A DNA stretch of 64,000 bases from Oscillospiraceae bacterium (GTDB taxonomy: Bacteria; Bacillota; Clostridia; Oscillospirales; Oscillospiraceae), in contig JAFQFC010000053.1 in the NCBI GenBank assembly GCA_017415775.1, positions 1 to 64,000 on the forward strand, in the 5' to 3' direction. A program made the translations under genes and the position numbers. The stretch's first letter is position 1, and every line of letters starts with the position of its first letter. Below, piece by piece: positions 24,761-33,504 of the stretch. Under the pieces are notes generated by a model. The model ran no database searches. It had not been told where the DNA came from and saw nothing but the letters and a program-made list of their open reading frames with translations.

Positions 24761-25402
24761 TCAGCCTGTCACAAAGGCCAGCAGTTCCGCTGTGTCGTTG
24801 ACGATAACGGCAGGGTGAGCCGCTTCAATGCTCTCCACCGTGCCGTAGCCCCAGCTGATAGCGGCGCAGGGGATGCTGTGGCGGGCAGCGCCGATGACGT
24901 CGTAGGCGGTGTCGCACACCATGAGAGCGCCTTCCAGATCACCTGCCTGCTCGAGGAGATAGGCGATGACCTCTTCCTTGGTGCTGCGGGACTTGTCCGG
25001 TGCGGCACCGGCGATATAGGTGAAGTACTTGGCCAGACCCAGATGCTGCAAGATCTCCACCGACACGGTTTCGGGCTTGGAGGTGGCTACATACAGCTTG
25101 CAGCCGGCAGCGGTCAGATCCTGCAGCAGATGTTCAATGCCGGGGTAGACGAACAGCTCAAACTTGCCTACGGTGGTGTAGCGGCTGCGGTAGACGGCGA
25201 TGGCCTCCTGCGCCATCTCCTCGGTACAGCCGAAGCGGAGGAAGGAGTCACGCAGAGGAGGGCCTACGAAGGTGCGCATCTCGGCAGGGGAGGGAATGGG
25301 CAGGTTGAAATGGCGCAGCGCCAGCTCGGCGCACTTGAGGACGCCCTCGCCGGAATCCACCAGCGTGCCGTCCAGATCGAAGAGGATGGAAGTATAGGCC
25401 AT
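24761..25402 (-). CDS. HAD-superfamily phosphatase (phosphoglycolate phosphatase-like)
   Basis: The 213-aa HAD hydrolase has motif I FDLDGTLVDSG (nucleophile Asp), motif II VATSKPE, a motif III lysine in the TKEEV region, and motif IV VCDTAYDV. A helical cap lies at about residues 18-80. This matches the Gph/PpaX subgroup, which dephosphorylates 2-phosphoglycolate, pyrophosphate or sugar phosphates; the exact substrate is open. ATG 25402 follows AAGGAGA. A longer frame reaching 25462 begins in non-coding AT-rich sequence. Confidence 0.88.
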   Translation of the reverse strand: MAYTSILFDLDGTLVDSGEGVLKCAELALRHFNLPIPSPAEMRTFVGPPLRDSFLRFGCTEEMAQEAIAVYRSRYTTVGKFELFVYPGIEHLLQDLTAAGCKLYVATSKPETVSVEILQHLGLAKYFTYIAGAAPDKSRSTKEEVIAYLLEQAGDLEGALMVCDTAYDVIGAARHSIPCAAISWGYGTVESIEAAHPAVIVNDTAELLAFVTG

Positions 25403-25515
25403 AAAAATGTCTCCTTGCTGTTTTCTTGCTTGCAGAATACCATTTTTTTTGCAAAAAAGCAAGACAAGGGGAACGGGGGATGGTACAATAGAAAAAAACG
25501 CAGGGAGGTCAGGCT

Positions 25516-27831
25516 ATGATCACCATTGAAAATAACTGCTTTGTGCTGGAAACGGCCCACACCGGCTACGCCTTTGATGTGGCGGAGGGAGGCGTGCTGC
25601 GCCACCTCTACTACGGGCGCAAGCTGCGCCGGTTGGAGGACTATGCCAACGCTGCGTCCCGTCCTCTGTTTGCTCCCGCCAACGGCGCTGTCTGCGAGGA
25701 CGGTACCTGTCTGGAGGACATGCCGCAGGAGTGCGGCAGCGTGGGCTGGGGTGATACCCGGGAGCCGCTGGTGGATGTGGTCCTGCCTGACGGCGGACGG
25801 GCGGCTGCCTTCCGCTTTGCCTACTATGAGCGGGGCGTGAAGTACGGCCCGGAGGGTCTGCCTGCCGCCGTGAACGGCGGTGAGACGGTGAAGGTGGTGC
25901 TGCAGGAGCAGAGCTGCCAACTGTATCTGGAGCTGTACTACGTTGTTTTCGACCATGCCGACGCCATCGTGCGCTGGAGTCGTCTGGTGAACGATACCGG
26001 CGAGGCGGTGACGGTGCGCCGTCTGCTGAGCGGTCAGGTGGATCTGCCGGCAGGAACGGACTACACGCTTACCACCTTCCGGGGTGCATGGGCCCGGGAG
26101 ATGGATCGGCAGGACTGCCCGGTGACGGGCAAGCAGGTGTGGGACAGCGCCGTGGGCGTCAGTTCCAACCGCTGCAATCCCTTTGCCATGGTGTCCGAGA
26201 CAGGCGCCACGGAGACAGCGGGCCGTGTCTGGGCCTGCAACCTCCTCTACAGCGGCAACCACTACGGCTGCGCCCAGCGCAATCCCTACGGCAGCGTCCG
26301 CATGGTGCAGGGCATGGGTGTGGACGGCTTTGCGTGGCAGCTGGCCCACGGAAAGAGCCTGGATGCACCCCAGATGGTGCTGGCCTTCAGCGATGCAGGC
26401 TTCGGCGGCGTGAGCCGCTGCATGCACGCTTTTGTGCGCCGCCATGTGGTGCGGCCCCAGTGGCAGGACAAGGAGCGGCCCGTGCTGGTGAACAGCTGGG
26501 AGGCCCTCTATTTCAAGATCAATCGCACCAAGCTCATCAAGCTGGCCAAGGATGCCAAGGCCATCGGCGCAGAGCTGCTGGTGGTGGATGATGGCTGGTT
26601 CGTGGGCCGCAGCGACGACACCAAGGCGCTGGGTGACTGGACCGAGGACAAGAAAAAGCTGCCCGGCGGCTTTGCCGGTCTGTCCGAGGATTTCAAAAAG
26701 ATCGGCATCGCCCTTGGCGTGTGGGTGGAGCCGGAGATGGTCAGCGAGAAGAGCCAGCTCTTCCGTGACCACAGCGACTGGATCCTGGGCCATCGCCGTC
26801 AGGCCATCGGCCGCAACCAGTACATTCTGGACCTGAGCCGTGGTGAAGTCTGCGACTATGTCTACGAGAGCGTGGCCCGCATCCTGCGCAGCGCTGATGT
26901 GCGCTACATCAAGTGGGACATGAACCGCATCCTGACCGACACCTTCTCGCCTGCGCTGCCTGCATCCCGACAGGGGGAAGTGGCCCACCGCTATGTGCTG
27001 GGCCTTTACAGCGTTTTGCAGCGGCTGACAGAGGAGTTCCCGGCAGTGCTGTTTGAAAGCTGCTCCTCCGGCGGCAACCGGGCCGATCTGGGTATGCTGT
27101 GCTACATGCCCCAGGTATGGGCCAGCGACAACACGGACGCCGAGTGCCGCAGCCATATCCAAAGCGGCTACAGCTACGGTTATCCCCAGTGCAGCACCGG
27201 CTGCCACGTATCGGCCAGCCCCAACCACCAGACACTGCGCACCACGCCGCTGCGCAGCCGGTTCCATCTGGCCTGCTTCGGCCTGCTGGGCTACGAGCTG
27301 GATGTGAGCGAGCTGTCGGCGCAGGAGAAAGCGGAGATCACGGCGCAGGTGGAATTCTATAAACAGCATCGCCGACTCTTCCAGTTCGGCACCTTCTACC
27401 GTGTCCGGGAAACGGAGAACGATCTTTTCTGGATGGTGGTGTCCGAGGATCGCACGGAAGCCATGGGTGTCCACTATGTGCGCAAAAACATGCCCAATCA
27501 GGGCCGTGTGCCGCTGCGGGCCATGGGACTTGACGAGAACATGACCTACCACCTTCGCAGCATCCCCCAGGAGGTGCGGGTGCAGGACTTCGGCACGCTG
27601 GTGAACATGCTCTCTCCGGTGCGGCTGAAGCCGGGCACGGCTCTCTATGCCGTGGCGGACAAGGCGGTGAAGTTCCGTGAGCGGGAGGTGGATCTTACCG
27701 GCAGCGGCAGCTTCTTCTGTGCTGCGGGCTTCGAGCCTACCCCTTGCTTCTCCGGCAGCGGCTTTGCCGACGGCGTGGCCGCCATGAAGGATTGGGACAG
27801 CCGGCTTTACCACTGGAAACGGGCGGAATAA
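25516..27831 (+). CDS. Alpha-galactosidase, GH36
   Basis: The 771-aa enzyme removes alpha-linked galactose from raffinose-family or galactomannan substrates. It has the N-terminal beta-supersandwich (about 1-310), a TIM barrel with VNSWEALYFKI and LLVVDDGWF, the nucleophile D468 in IKWDMNR and the acid/base D538 in WASDNTDAEC, then a C-terminal beta domain. The length suits the multimeric GH36 type used by gut Firmicutes. No signal peptide, so it acts in the cytosol on imported oligosaccharides. The start has GGGAGG upstream. It stands alone; no sugar transporter or regulator adjoins it. Confidence 0.93.
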   Translation: MITIENNCFVLETAHTGYAFDVAEGGVLRHLYYGRKLRRLEDYANAASRPLFAPANGAVCEDGTCLEDMPQECGSVGWGDTREPLVDVVLPDGGRAAAFRFAYYERGVKYGPEGLPAAVNGGETVKVVLQEQSCQLYLELYYVVFDHADAIVRWSRLVNDTGEAVTVRRLLSGQVDLPAGTDYTLTTFRGAWAREMDRQDCPVTGKQVWDSAVGVSSNRCNPFAMVSETGATETAGRVWACNLLYSGNHYGCAQRNPYGSVRMVQGMGVDGFAWQLAHGKSLDAPQMVLAFSDAGFGGVSRCMHAFVRRHVVRPQWQDKERPVLVNSWEALYFKINRTKLIKLAKDAKAIGAELLVVDDGWFVGRSDDTKALGDWTEDKKKLPGGFAGLSEDFKKIGIALGVWVEPEMVSEKSQLFRDHSDWILGHRRQAIGRNQYILDLSRGEVCDYVYESVARILRSADVRYIKWDMNRILTDTFSPALPASRQGEVAHRYVLGLYSVLQRLTEEFPAVLFESCSSGGNRADLGMLCYMPQVWASDNTDAECRSHIQSGYSYGYPQCSTGCHVSASPNHQTLRTTPLRSRFHLACFGLLGYELDVSELSAQEKAEITAQVEFYKQHRRLFQFGTFYRVRETENDLFWMVVSEDRTEAMGVHYVRKNMPNQGRVPLRAMGLDENMTYHLRSIPQEVRVQDFGTLVNMLSPVRLKPGTALYAVADKAVKFREREVDLTGSGSFFCAAGFEPTPCFSGSGFADGVAAMKDWDSRLYHWKRAE

Positions 27832-27836
27832 GACGA

Positions 27837-27872
27837 AAAAATCCCACTTCCATTGCGGAAGTGGGATTTTTT
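27837..27872. terminator. Bidirectional terminator between the GH36 and tspO genes
   Basis: AAAATCCCACTTCC pairs with GGAAGTGGGATTTTTT across ATTGC. The hairpin covers the last bases of tspO. Confidence 0.9.
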
Positions 27873-28353
27873 ATCGGTTCAGCATCCATACCCCGGCGTT
27901 GAGGTAGAGGGCGAAGGTGACCCAGAGGAGGTAGGGGATCTGCCAGCGGGCCGCAGGCTTGTCGACACGGGCGAATTGGAGGATCATCAGCAGGATCAGT
28001 CCCCACAGCACCGCCAGCCAGAGGAAGGCAAAGCCGAACGCCTGCAGGTTGAAGAAAATGATGCTCCAGAAAAAGTTGAAAAGGAGCTGCAGGACGAAGA
28101 GCAGCAGCGCCCGGGTCCGGTTGCCGGAGACGGGGGAGAGATAGACTCTTGCTGCGCCGACGCCCATGAGGGCGAAGAGGATGCCCCACACGATGGGAAA
28201 GACGATGGGCGGCGGCGACAGGGGCGGCTGGGCCACGGTGGCCTGATAGACTTTGGTGCCTTCCCGGGTCAGCCAGCCGGAAAGACCGCCCACCGCCTCC
28301 GAGAGCAGGATCCAGAATGCGTAAGTTTTCCAGTTTTGCAGTATGTGCTTCAT
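27871..28353 (-). CDS. tspO: TspO/MBR-family tryptophan-rich sensory protein
   Basis: The 160-aa protein has five membrane helices and the TspO pattern QPPLSPPPIVFPIVWGILFALMGVGAARVY, FNFFWSIIFF and a C-terminal PYLLWVTFALYLNAGVWMLN. TspO proteins bind porphyrins and other hydrophobic ligands in the membrane and are linked to stress responses; the role in anaerobic Firmicutes is unclear. The gene lies 43 bp downstream of sigK on the same strand and may be read through from it. It has its own GTGATGATATG-type leader without a strong ribosome site. Confidence 0.88.
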   Translation of the reverse strand: MKHILQNWKTYAFWILLSEAVGGLSGWLTREGTKVYQATVAQPPLSPPPIVFPIVWGILFALMGVGAARVYLSPVSGNRTRALLLFVLQLLFNFFWSIIFFNLQAFGFAFLWLAVLWGLILLMILQFARVDKPAARWQIPYLLWVTFALYLNAGVWMLNR

Positions 28354-28396
28354 ATCATCACCCAGGCTTAGGATATGCGCCGGCAGTGCGGCTCAT

Positions 28397-29086
28397 TCAA
28401 ATTTCGCCGATGGCCTGTTCCAGCTTTTCCAGCGCACGTTTTTCAATGCGGGAGACATAGCTGCGGCTGATGTTGTAGAGGGCGGCCACCTGCTTCTGGG
28501 TGTGGGGGGCGTGGCCGTCCAGTCCGTAGCGGCGGCGGATGATGTCGGCTTCCCGGGCGGTGAGGCACTCGGCCACCGCGCGGCGCAGACGCAGACAGTT
28601 CTCCTTATCCTGCAGGTCCGAGAGCATGGTATCATCGGTACCCACCACGTCCAGCAGATACAGGGCATCGCCGCTGCCGTCGGTTTCGATGGTGTCGGAC
28701 AAAGACACCTCGCCCTGCAGCTTGCGTTGGGAGCGGAAATACATCAAAATCTCGTTTTCGATGCAGCGGCTGGCGTAGGTGGCCAGCCGGATCTTTTTGT
28801 CGGGACGAAAAGTATTGACGGCCTTGATGAGACCGATGGTGCCGATAGAGATGAGATCGTCCTGATTGTCGGCAGTGGTGTAATACTTCTTGATGATGTG
28901 GGCCACCAGGCGGAGATTGTGCTCCACCAGACGGTTGCGGGCGGCCAGATCACCTTCGGCCCAACGGGCAAGACAGGCCTGCTCCTCCTGTTCGGAGAGG
29001 GGCTGAGGGAAAGAGCCGGGATTCCCCGCCAGATGGAGGGAGAAAAACAGGCTTTGGGACAAAAGCAGCAGCGCTGCTGAGATCAT
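28397..29086 (-). CDS. sigK: Sporulation sigma factor SigK (uninterrupted, with pro-sequence)
   Basis: This 229-aa sigma-70-type factor directs late mother-cell genes for coat and cortex. It has region 2 (NLRLVAHIIKKY, LISIGTIGLIKAVNTF, LATYASRCIENEILMYFRSQ) and region 4 (ISRSYVSRIEKRALEKLEQ). The N-terminus, a roughly 22-residue hydrophobic stretch before FPQPLSEQEE, aligns with the Bacillus SigK pro-peptide, which is removed by SpoIVFB. The reading frame is continuous, with no skin-type insertion. AGGAGG precedes the ATG, and a SigE-type promoter lies upstream. Confidence 0.9.
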   Translation of the reverse strand: MISAALLLLSQSLFFSLHLAGNPGSFPQPLSEQEEQACLARWAEGDLAARNRLVEHNLRLVAHIIKKYYTTADNQDDLISIGTIGLIKAVNTFRPDKKIRLATYASRCIENEILMYFRSQRKLQGEVSLSDTIETDGSGDALYLLDVVGTDDTMLSDLQDKENCLRLRRAVAECLTAREADIIRRRYGLDGHAPHTQKQVAALYNISRSYVSRIEKRALEKLEQAIGEI

Positions 29087-29107
29087 AAAAACGCCTCCTT
29101 TGCCTAC

Positions 29108-29136
29108 AGGCTATGAGGAGACGGGAAGTCCCTATG
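29108..29136 (-). promoter_or_regulatory. SigE-type promoter of sigK
   Basis: On the minus strand CATAGGG (-35, 29136-29130, core ATA) and CATAGCCT (-10, 29115-29108) are separated by a 15-bp spacer counted after ATAGG. This fits the mother-cell SigE pattern (ATA - 14/15 - CATAnnnT). Confidence 0.55.
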
Positions 29137-29152
29137 TCTTGAGGATCGGAAT

Positions 29153-29183
29153 AAAAAAGTGCCGCAGGCATTGCCTGCGGCAC
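29153..29183 (-). terminator. Terminator after ugd
   Basis: GTGCCGCAGGCA and TGCCTGCGGCAC pair across a short AT-rich loop. On the minus strand a T-tract (plus-strand A run 29153-29158) follows, closing polysaccharide unit 1. Confidence 0.9.
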
Positions 29184-29199
29184 GGTTGGTATGCTGCGA

Positions 29200-30438
29200 T
29201 CAATCCCGCTGGAACAGGTCTCGGGTATAGACCTTATCGCGCACATCATCCAGCACGCTGTCGTAACGGTTAGCGATAATGGAATTGCACATGGCCTTGA
29301 ACTTGGCCAGATCATTGACCACCAGGCTTCCGAAGAAGGTACTGCCGTCTTCCATCATGGGCTCGTAGATCACGACGGTTGCGCCCTTGGCCTTGATGCG
29401 CTTCATGACGCCCTGAATGGAACTCTGGCGGAAGTTGTCGGAATTCGCCTTCATGGTCAGGCGGTAAACACCGACAACGCAGGGCTTTCTGTCGGCTGCG
29501 CTGCAGCAGTCCTCGGCACAGTCGTCATAGTAACCGGCCAGCGTCAGCACACGGTCAGCGATAAAGTCCTTGCGGGTGCGGTTGGAGTCCACGATGGCCT
29601 TGATCAGATTCTCCGGCACGTCCTGATAATTTGCCAGCAGCTGCTTGGTATCCTTGGGCAGGCAATAACCGCCATAGCCAAAGCTGGGGTTATTATAGTG
29701 CGAACCAATGCGGGGATCAAGGCACACGCCCTCAATGATCTGCTGGGTGTTCAGACCCTTCAGCTCGGCATAGGAGTCCAGCTCGTTGAAAAAGCTGACA
29801 CGCAGGGCCAGATAGGTGTTGGCAAACAGCTTGACGGCCTCGGCCTCGGTGAAGCCCATGAACAGAGTCTCCACGTCCTGCTTGATGGCACCCTCCTGCA
29901 GCAGAGCGGCGAAGGTCTTTGCTGCGGCGGTCAGGCGCTCGTCCTCCAGATCCGTACCGACGATGATGCGGCTGGGATACAGGTTATCGTACAGAGCCTT
30001 GCTTTCACGCAGAAATTCGGGGCTGAACAGGATGTTTTTGCTGCCGGTCGTTTCACGGATGTGTGCCGTAAAGCCCACCGGGCTGGTGGATTTGATGACC
30101 ATGATGGCGTTGGGGTTGGCGGCCATCACCTGCCGGATGACGGCTTCCACGGCGGAAGTGTCAAAAAAGTTTTTCCGGGGATCATAGTTGGTAGGGGCTG
30201 CGATCACGACGAAATCCGCATTTTTGTAGGCGAAATCGCCGTCCAGCGTGGCGGTCAGATCCAGCTCCTTTTCGGAAAGATACTGCTCGATATAATCATC
30301 CTGGATGGGAGAGCGGCGGTTGTTGATCATTTCCACCTTCTCGGGAACGATGTCCACCGCATATACCTTGTGATTCTGCGCCAGCAGTGTGGCAATAGAC
30401 AAGCCTACGTAGCCGGTGCCTGCAACTGCGATAACCAT
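29200..30438 (-). CDS. ugd: UDP-glucose 6-dehydrogenase
   Basis: The 412-aa enzyme oxidises UDP-glucose to UDP-glucuronate with two NAD. The N-terminal Rossmann motif [36 protein letters not shown] and the catalytic cysteine C259 in [13 protein letters not shown] are all present. The C-terminal domain ends normally. AGGAGG lies 8 bases before the ATG. It is the last gene of unit 1 and is separated from the GT2 gene by a strongly structured 146-nt leader, suggesting separate control of this enzyme. It implies an acidic (uronic) sugar in the polymer. Confidence 0.92.
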   Translation of the reverse strand: MVIAVAGTGYVGLSIATLLAQNHKVYAVDIVPEKVEMINNRRSPIQDDYIEQYLSEKELDLTATLDGDFAYKNADFVVIAAPTNYDPRKNFFDTSAVEAVIRQVMAANPNAIMVIKSTSPVGFTAHIRETTGSKNILFSPEFLRESKALYDNLYPSRIIVGTDLEDERLTAAAKTFAALLQEGAIKQDVETLFMGFTEAEAVKLFANTYLALRVSFFNELDSYAELKGLNTQQIIEGVCLDPRIGSHYNNPSFGYGGYCLPKDTKQLLANYQDVPENLIKAIVDSNRTRKDFIADRVLTLAGYYDDCAEDCCSAADRKPCVVGVYRLTMKANSDNFRQSSIQGVMKRIKAKGATVVIYEPMMEDGSTFFGSLVVNDLAKFKAMCNSIIANRYDSVLDDVRDKVYTRDLFQRD

Positions 30439-30504
30439 ACACGTTGCCTCCTATGTTTGTATGTAAAGATGAAATCATATACCTGTTGACGATCGCCTGC
30501 AATC

Positions 30505-30575
30505 TTGTCTCCGCCGCTTTGCGGTGGGCGGGAGACAAACGGTCTCCCTGCAGCGGCTGCTGTCACTGCAGGGAG
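30505..30575 (-). promoter_or_regulatory. Attenuator-like alternating hairpin leader upstream of ugd
   Basis: Read on the minus strand, four segments can pair alternately. Segment 0 (CTGCAG-core, 30575-30566) pairs with 1 (30553-30544) over 10 bp. Segment 1 also forms GGGAGAC, which pairs with segment 2 GTCTCCC (30536-30530) over 7 bp. Segment 2, as TTGTCTCC (30538-30531), pairs with segment 3 GGAGACAA (30512-30505) over 8 bp around CCGC-AAA-GCGG. Neighbouring pairings exclude one another. No T-tract follows, so control of translation or mRNA stability is as likely as termination. Confidence 0.4.
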
Positions 30576-30584
30576 GGATACCGA

Positions 30585-31337
30585 TCATTTGATCTTGAAA
30601 ACCTTCAGGAAACACCAGAAGGCGATATGGAAAGCAGAACGGAAAACGCTCAGGTGTTCAATATCCCGATAGAGGATCCAGTGATATTTGATGAGTTCCA
30701 GCTTGTTGCTGGAGATGGAATTCTGACGAACCCGGTAGCGCATCAACACATCCGGCATGCCCCAGATATACGGCTCCTTTTTCAGCATGGTCAGCCACAG
30801 GGCGTCGTCGTTGCGCTTGCGAATATTGGGCACCTGAAACTTACCCATGATGCCTACGTTGTACATAACGGTGGAATTGCCGACGGGACAATCCAGCAGC
30901 AGGCGGTTGTAGTCGGTCTTGGGGACCGTTTTGATCACACGGCCAAGGCTCTGGCCGTCCTCGGAGATCTGCTCGTAAGCCGTACAGGAAAAGGCGCAGC
31001 CGTTTTCCGCCATAAACGCCAGCTGGCGCTCCAGCTTTTCCGGCATCCAAAGATCGTCGCCGTCACAGAAGGCGATGTACTCGCCCCGGGCTCGCTCCAT
31101 GGCCACAGTTCTGGCCACAGCGGCGCCGGAATTGGTTTCCAGGCAGGAATAGTGGATCCGGGGATCCTGCTCTGCCAGCGCATCAACGATCGCCTTGGTG
31201 TCATCCTGAGAACAATCGTCCACGATCTCGATTTCCCAGTTGCTGTAGGTTTGTGCCTGAATGGATGCAATTGTTTCCGTAATGAATTTGCCACAGTTAT
31301 ACGTCGGCATGATGATCGACACAAGCCCTTTAATCAT
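30585..31337 (-). CDS. Family 2 glycosyltransferase
   Basis: The 250-aa GT-A enzyme has SIIMPTYNCGKFITETIASI, the nucleotide-binding EIVDDCSQDDT and the metal-binding DGDD (IAFCDGDDLWMPEKL), then the acceptor-site NDDALWLTMLKKEP. The C-terminus ends in a short hydrophobic/basic segment (AFHIAFWCFLKVFKIK), suggesting membrane association. It probably adds one sugar to the undecaprenyl-linked intermediate begun by the neighbouring sugar transferase. Its start overlaps the sugar-transferase stop by 8 nt, with GAGGA ahead. Donor and linkage are not predictable. Confidence 0.9.
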   Translation of the reverse strand: MIKGLVSIIMPTYNCGKFITETIASIQAQTYSNWEIEIVDDCSQDDTKAIVDALAEQDPRIHYSCLETNSGAAVARTVAMERARGEYIAFCDGDDLWMPEKLERQLAFMAENGCAFSCTAYEQISEDGQSLGRVIKTVPKTDYNRLLLDCPVGNSTVMYNVGIMGKFQVPNIRKRNDDALWLTMLKKEPYIWGMPDVLMRYRVRQNSISSNKLELIKYHWILYRDIEHLSVFRSAFHIAFWCFLKVFKIK

Positions 31338-32067
31338 ACTTCGTATCCTCTGAAATCGTTTTTTCTTCCTGGGAATAGTCTTTTCCCAGCACAGCCAGTA
31401 CTGTCATGACCATGACCTTCAGATCGCCCGGGAAGCTGAAGGCTTTGATGGCCTCCAGATTGTAGCGCATCTTACCGGGCAGGACATCCTCTACGTAGAC
31501 CTTGTCCACGTCATCGGCGCCGGAAAGGAGTTGGTCCTCGTCCTTATACATGATGCTGGCGAGGCTGGTCACGCCGGCAGGCAGCAGCAGGGTTGCCAGC
31601 ATTTCGGGCGTATAGGCGGCCACGTACCGGGGCACCTCGGGGCGTGTACCCACGAAGGTCATCGTGCCCCGGAAAACATCGATCAGCTGGCTGACTTCGT
31701 CCAGCCGGCATTTGCGGATCAGCTTACCCACCCGGGTAATGCGGCTGTCATTGCCCACGGTGACCTGATTGCCGATCTTGTCGGCATTGCTGACCATGGT
31801 CCGGAACTTAAAGATCCGGAACCGCTGTCCGTACTGGGTCACCCGCTCCTGACGATAGAACACAGGGCCGGGGGAGTCCAGCTTGATGGCGACGGCCAAA
31901 AGCAGAAACACGGGGCTGGCGACAACCAACATCAGCGCCGACACCACAATATCAAACAGTCTTTTGACTGCCAGACCCGCCCGCTTCTTATGCAGGACAT
32001 CATAATAGGGGCGCACGGCGTCCGTACGCAGCGAGTCGGGCAGATCTTCCCACCTTTTCAGGATCAT
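31330..32067 (-). CDS. Undecaprenyl-phosphate sugar-1-phosphate transferase, PglC/WcaJ family (first of two)
   Basis: The 245-aa monotopic enzyme starts glycan assembly on the lipid carrier. It has a re-entrant hydrophobic segment (KRLFDIVVSALMLVVASPVFLLLAVAI, about 35-60), SPGPVFYRQERV, FKFRTM, the catalytic Asp-Glu pair in RLDEVSQL and the VGTRPEVPRYV segment (usually GPRP). It lacks the large N-terminal membrane domain of WbaP, so it is the short PglC-like type. ATGA overlap with the aminotransferase upstream and 8-nt overlap with the GT2 downstream make it the core of unit 1. Confidence 0.9.
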   Translation of the reverse strand: MILKRWEDLPDSLRTDAVRPYYDVLHKKRAGLAVKRLFDIVVSALMLVVASPVFLLLAVAIKLDSPGPVFYRQERVTQYGQRFRIFKFRTMVSNADKIGNQVTVGNDSRITRVGKLIRKCRLDEVSQLIDVFRGTMTFVGTRPEVPRYVAAYTPEMLATLLLPAGVTSLASIMYKDEDQLLSGADDVDKVYVEDVLPGKMRYNLEAIKAFSFPGDLKVMVMTVLAVLGKDYSQEEKTISEDTKYD

Positions 32068-33272
32068 TGCAAATACTCTTTCAAAATTTCCGTGTAGTTG
32101 TCAATCACATATGCCACCTGCTCGTCTGTCAGGCAGGTGTGCAGCGGCAGCGTGATCTCATTGGCGAAATGTGCATAGGCATGGGGATAGTCCTCGATGG
32201 CAAAGCCCAGATTCTTGTAAGCCGTGTGCATCGGCAGGGGCTTGAAATGGACATTGCAGGCAATGCCGCGCTCGGCCATGCGGATTATGATCTCATTTCG
32301 CTGCTGCGGAGTGATACCGGGGATCCGGGTCATATACAGGTGAGCGGAGGACCGGTGCTGCTCGGTATAATGGGCCAGCACCTGAACGCCCAGAGGCTTC
32401 AGCGCAGCGTCGAACCGGCCGACGATCTCCTGCCGGCGTGCCAGCATCCCATCGTATCGTTTCAGCTGGCTCAGGCCGATGGCGGCTGCCACGTCCGTCA
32501 TGTTGCACTTGTACCAGGGGCCGAGCACATCGTATTCCCATGCGCCCAGCTGGTTTTTGGCAAGGGCGTCCTTGGACTGACCGTGCAGGGAAAACAGCTG
32601 CAGCTGTCTGTAGATGGCTTCATCGTCCACACCGGGGATGGTCTTCCAGGTCAAAGCACCGCCTTCTGCCGTGGTCAGGTTTTTCACAGCGTGGAAGGAG
32701 AAGGAGGAGAAGTCTGCCAAAGAGCCGGTAGGCTGACCGTTCAGCGTTGCACCGAAGGAGTGGGCCGTATCGGCCAGAATGGCAATACGGCCGAGGGCAG
32801 CCTGCAGCTTGGAGCTGGGATGGAACAGGCTGCGTTTGGCTTCGACGATGTCGTACAGGCGGGCATAATCACAGGGAATGCCTGCCAGATCCACAGGGAT
32901 GATGGCTTTGGTGCGGGAAGTAACGGCCTTCTCCACGCTGTCATAGTCCATTTCCAGGGAATCCTTCTGGCAGTCCACCATCACGATGGTGGCGCCCACG
33001 TGCTGCACAACAGAAGCGGTCGCCGTGTAGGTGTAGGCAGGCAGAATGACTTCGTCACCGGGGCCGATCTCCATCAAACGCAGCACCATTTCGGCGCAGG
33101 CGGTCTGAGAGTTCAGGCACACGGCCTTTTTGGTGCCGCAGCGGGCGGCTACCTGCCGCTCCAGCTCTTTGGTGCGGGGGCCCGTCGTGATCCAACCGGA
33201 ACGCAGTGCAGCGGCAACTTCTTCAATTTCGGCCTCAGTAATATCCGGAGGAGAAAAAGGAATCTGCATCAT
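32064..33272 (-). CDS. DegT/DnrJ/EryC1/StrS sugar aminotransferase (unit 1)
   Basis: The 402-aa PLP enzyme is of the nucleotide-sugar aminotransferase type. It has LRSGWITTGPRTKELE, AYTYTATASVVQHVGA, the PLP-contact DTAHSFGA and the Schiff-base lysine K197 in SFHAVKNLTTAEGG. It resembles PglE/WecE-like enzymes that aminate a 4-keto sugar. No 4,6-dehydratase lies in this unit; RfbB in unit 4 could supply a dTDP-keto sugar, or the enzyme could use a UDP-sugar made elsewhere. Three ATGs (33278, 33272, 33269) are possible; 33272 was chosen for its spacing of 7 from GGGAGGG. Confidence 0.9.
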   Translation of the reverse strand: MMQIPFSPPDITEAEIEEVAAALRSGWITTGPRTKELERQVAARCGTKKAVCLNSQTACAEMVLRLMEIGPGDEVILPAYTYTATASVVQHVGATIVMVDCQKDSLEMDYDSVEKAVTSRTKAIIPVDLAGIPCDYARLYDIVEAKRSLFHPSSKLQAALGRIAILADTAHSFGATLNGQPTGSLADFSSFSFHAVKNLTTAEGGALTWKTIPGVDDEAIYRQLQLFSLHGQSKDALAKNQLGAWEYDVLGPWYKCNMTDVAAAIGLSQLKRYDGMLARRQEIVGRFDAALKPLGVQVLAHYTEQHRSSAHLYMTRIPGITPQQRNEIIIRMAERGIACNVHFKPLPMHTAYKNLGFAIEDYPHAYAHFANEITLPLHTCLTDEQVAYVIDNYTEILKEYLQ

Positions 33273-33361
33273 TATCATTCCCTCCCGTGGTCAAATTCTT
33301 GTGCGTGGAGTTAAGACTCAGTATTATTTCACATAGAATACTCTTTTACACATCACCTCAT

Positions 33362-33390
33362 ATTATAACATGCTGTCTGCTGAAAAGCAA
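33362..33390 (-). promoter_or_regulatory. Promoter of polysaccharide unit 1
   Basis: On the minus strand TTGCTT (33390-33385) and TATAAT (33367-33362) with a 17-bp spacer. The leader to the aminotransferase is about 85 nt. Confidence 0.75.
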
Positions 33391-33462
33391 CCCAATGAGC
33401 CCTGCTATTTTTCATCTTGCGGCCATGCCGCCAGCAAGCAGGGGCGACAGCGATGAAAGAAG

Positions 33463-33494
33463 AAAGGGCACAGTCCTTACGGACTATGCCCTTT
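33463..33494 (-). terminator. Terminator of the surface-protein unit
   Basis: AAAGGGCACAGTCC and GGACTATGCCCTTT pair with one mismatch across TTAC. On the minus strand CTTCTTTC follows. Confidence 0.82.
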
Positions 33495-33504
33495 CTGTTC
33501 GTTT

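Noticed and set aside
28397..29086. skin-like prophage element interrupting sigK
   Set aside because: The gene is a continuous frame with regions 2 and 4 intact.
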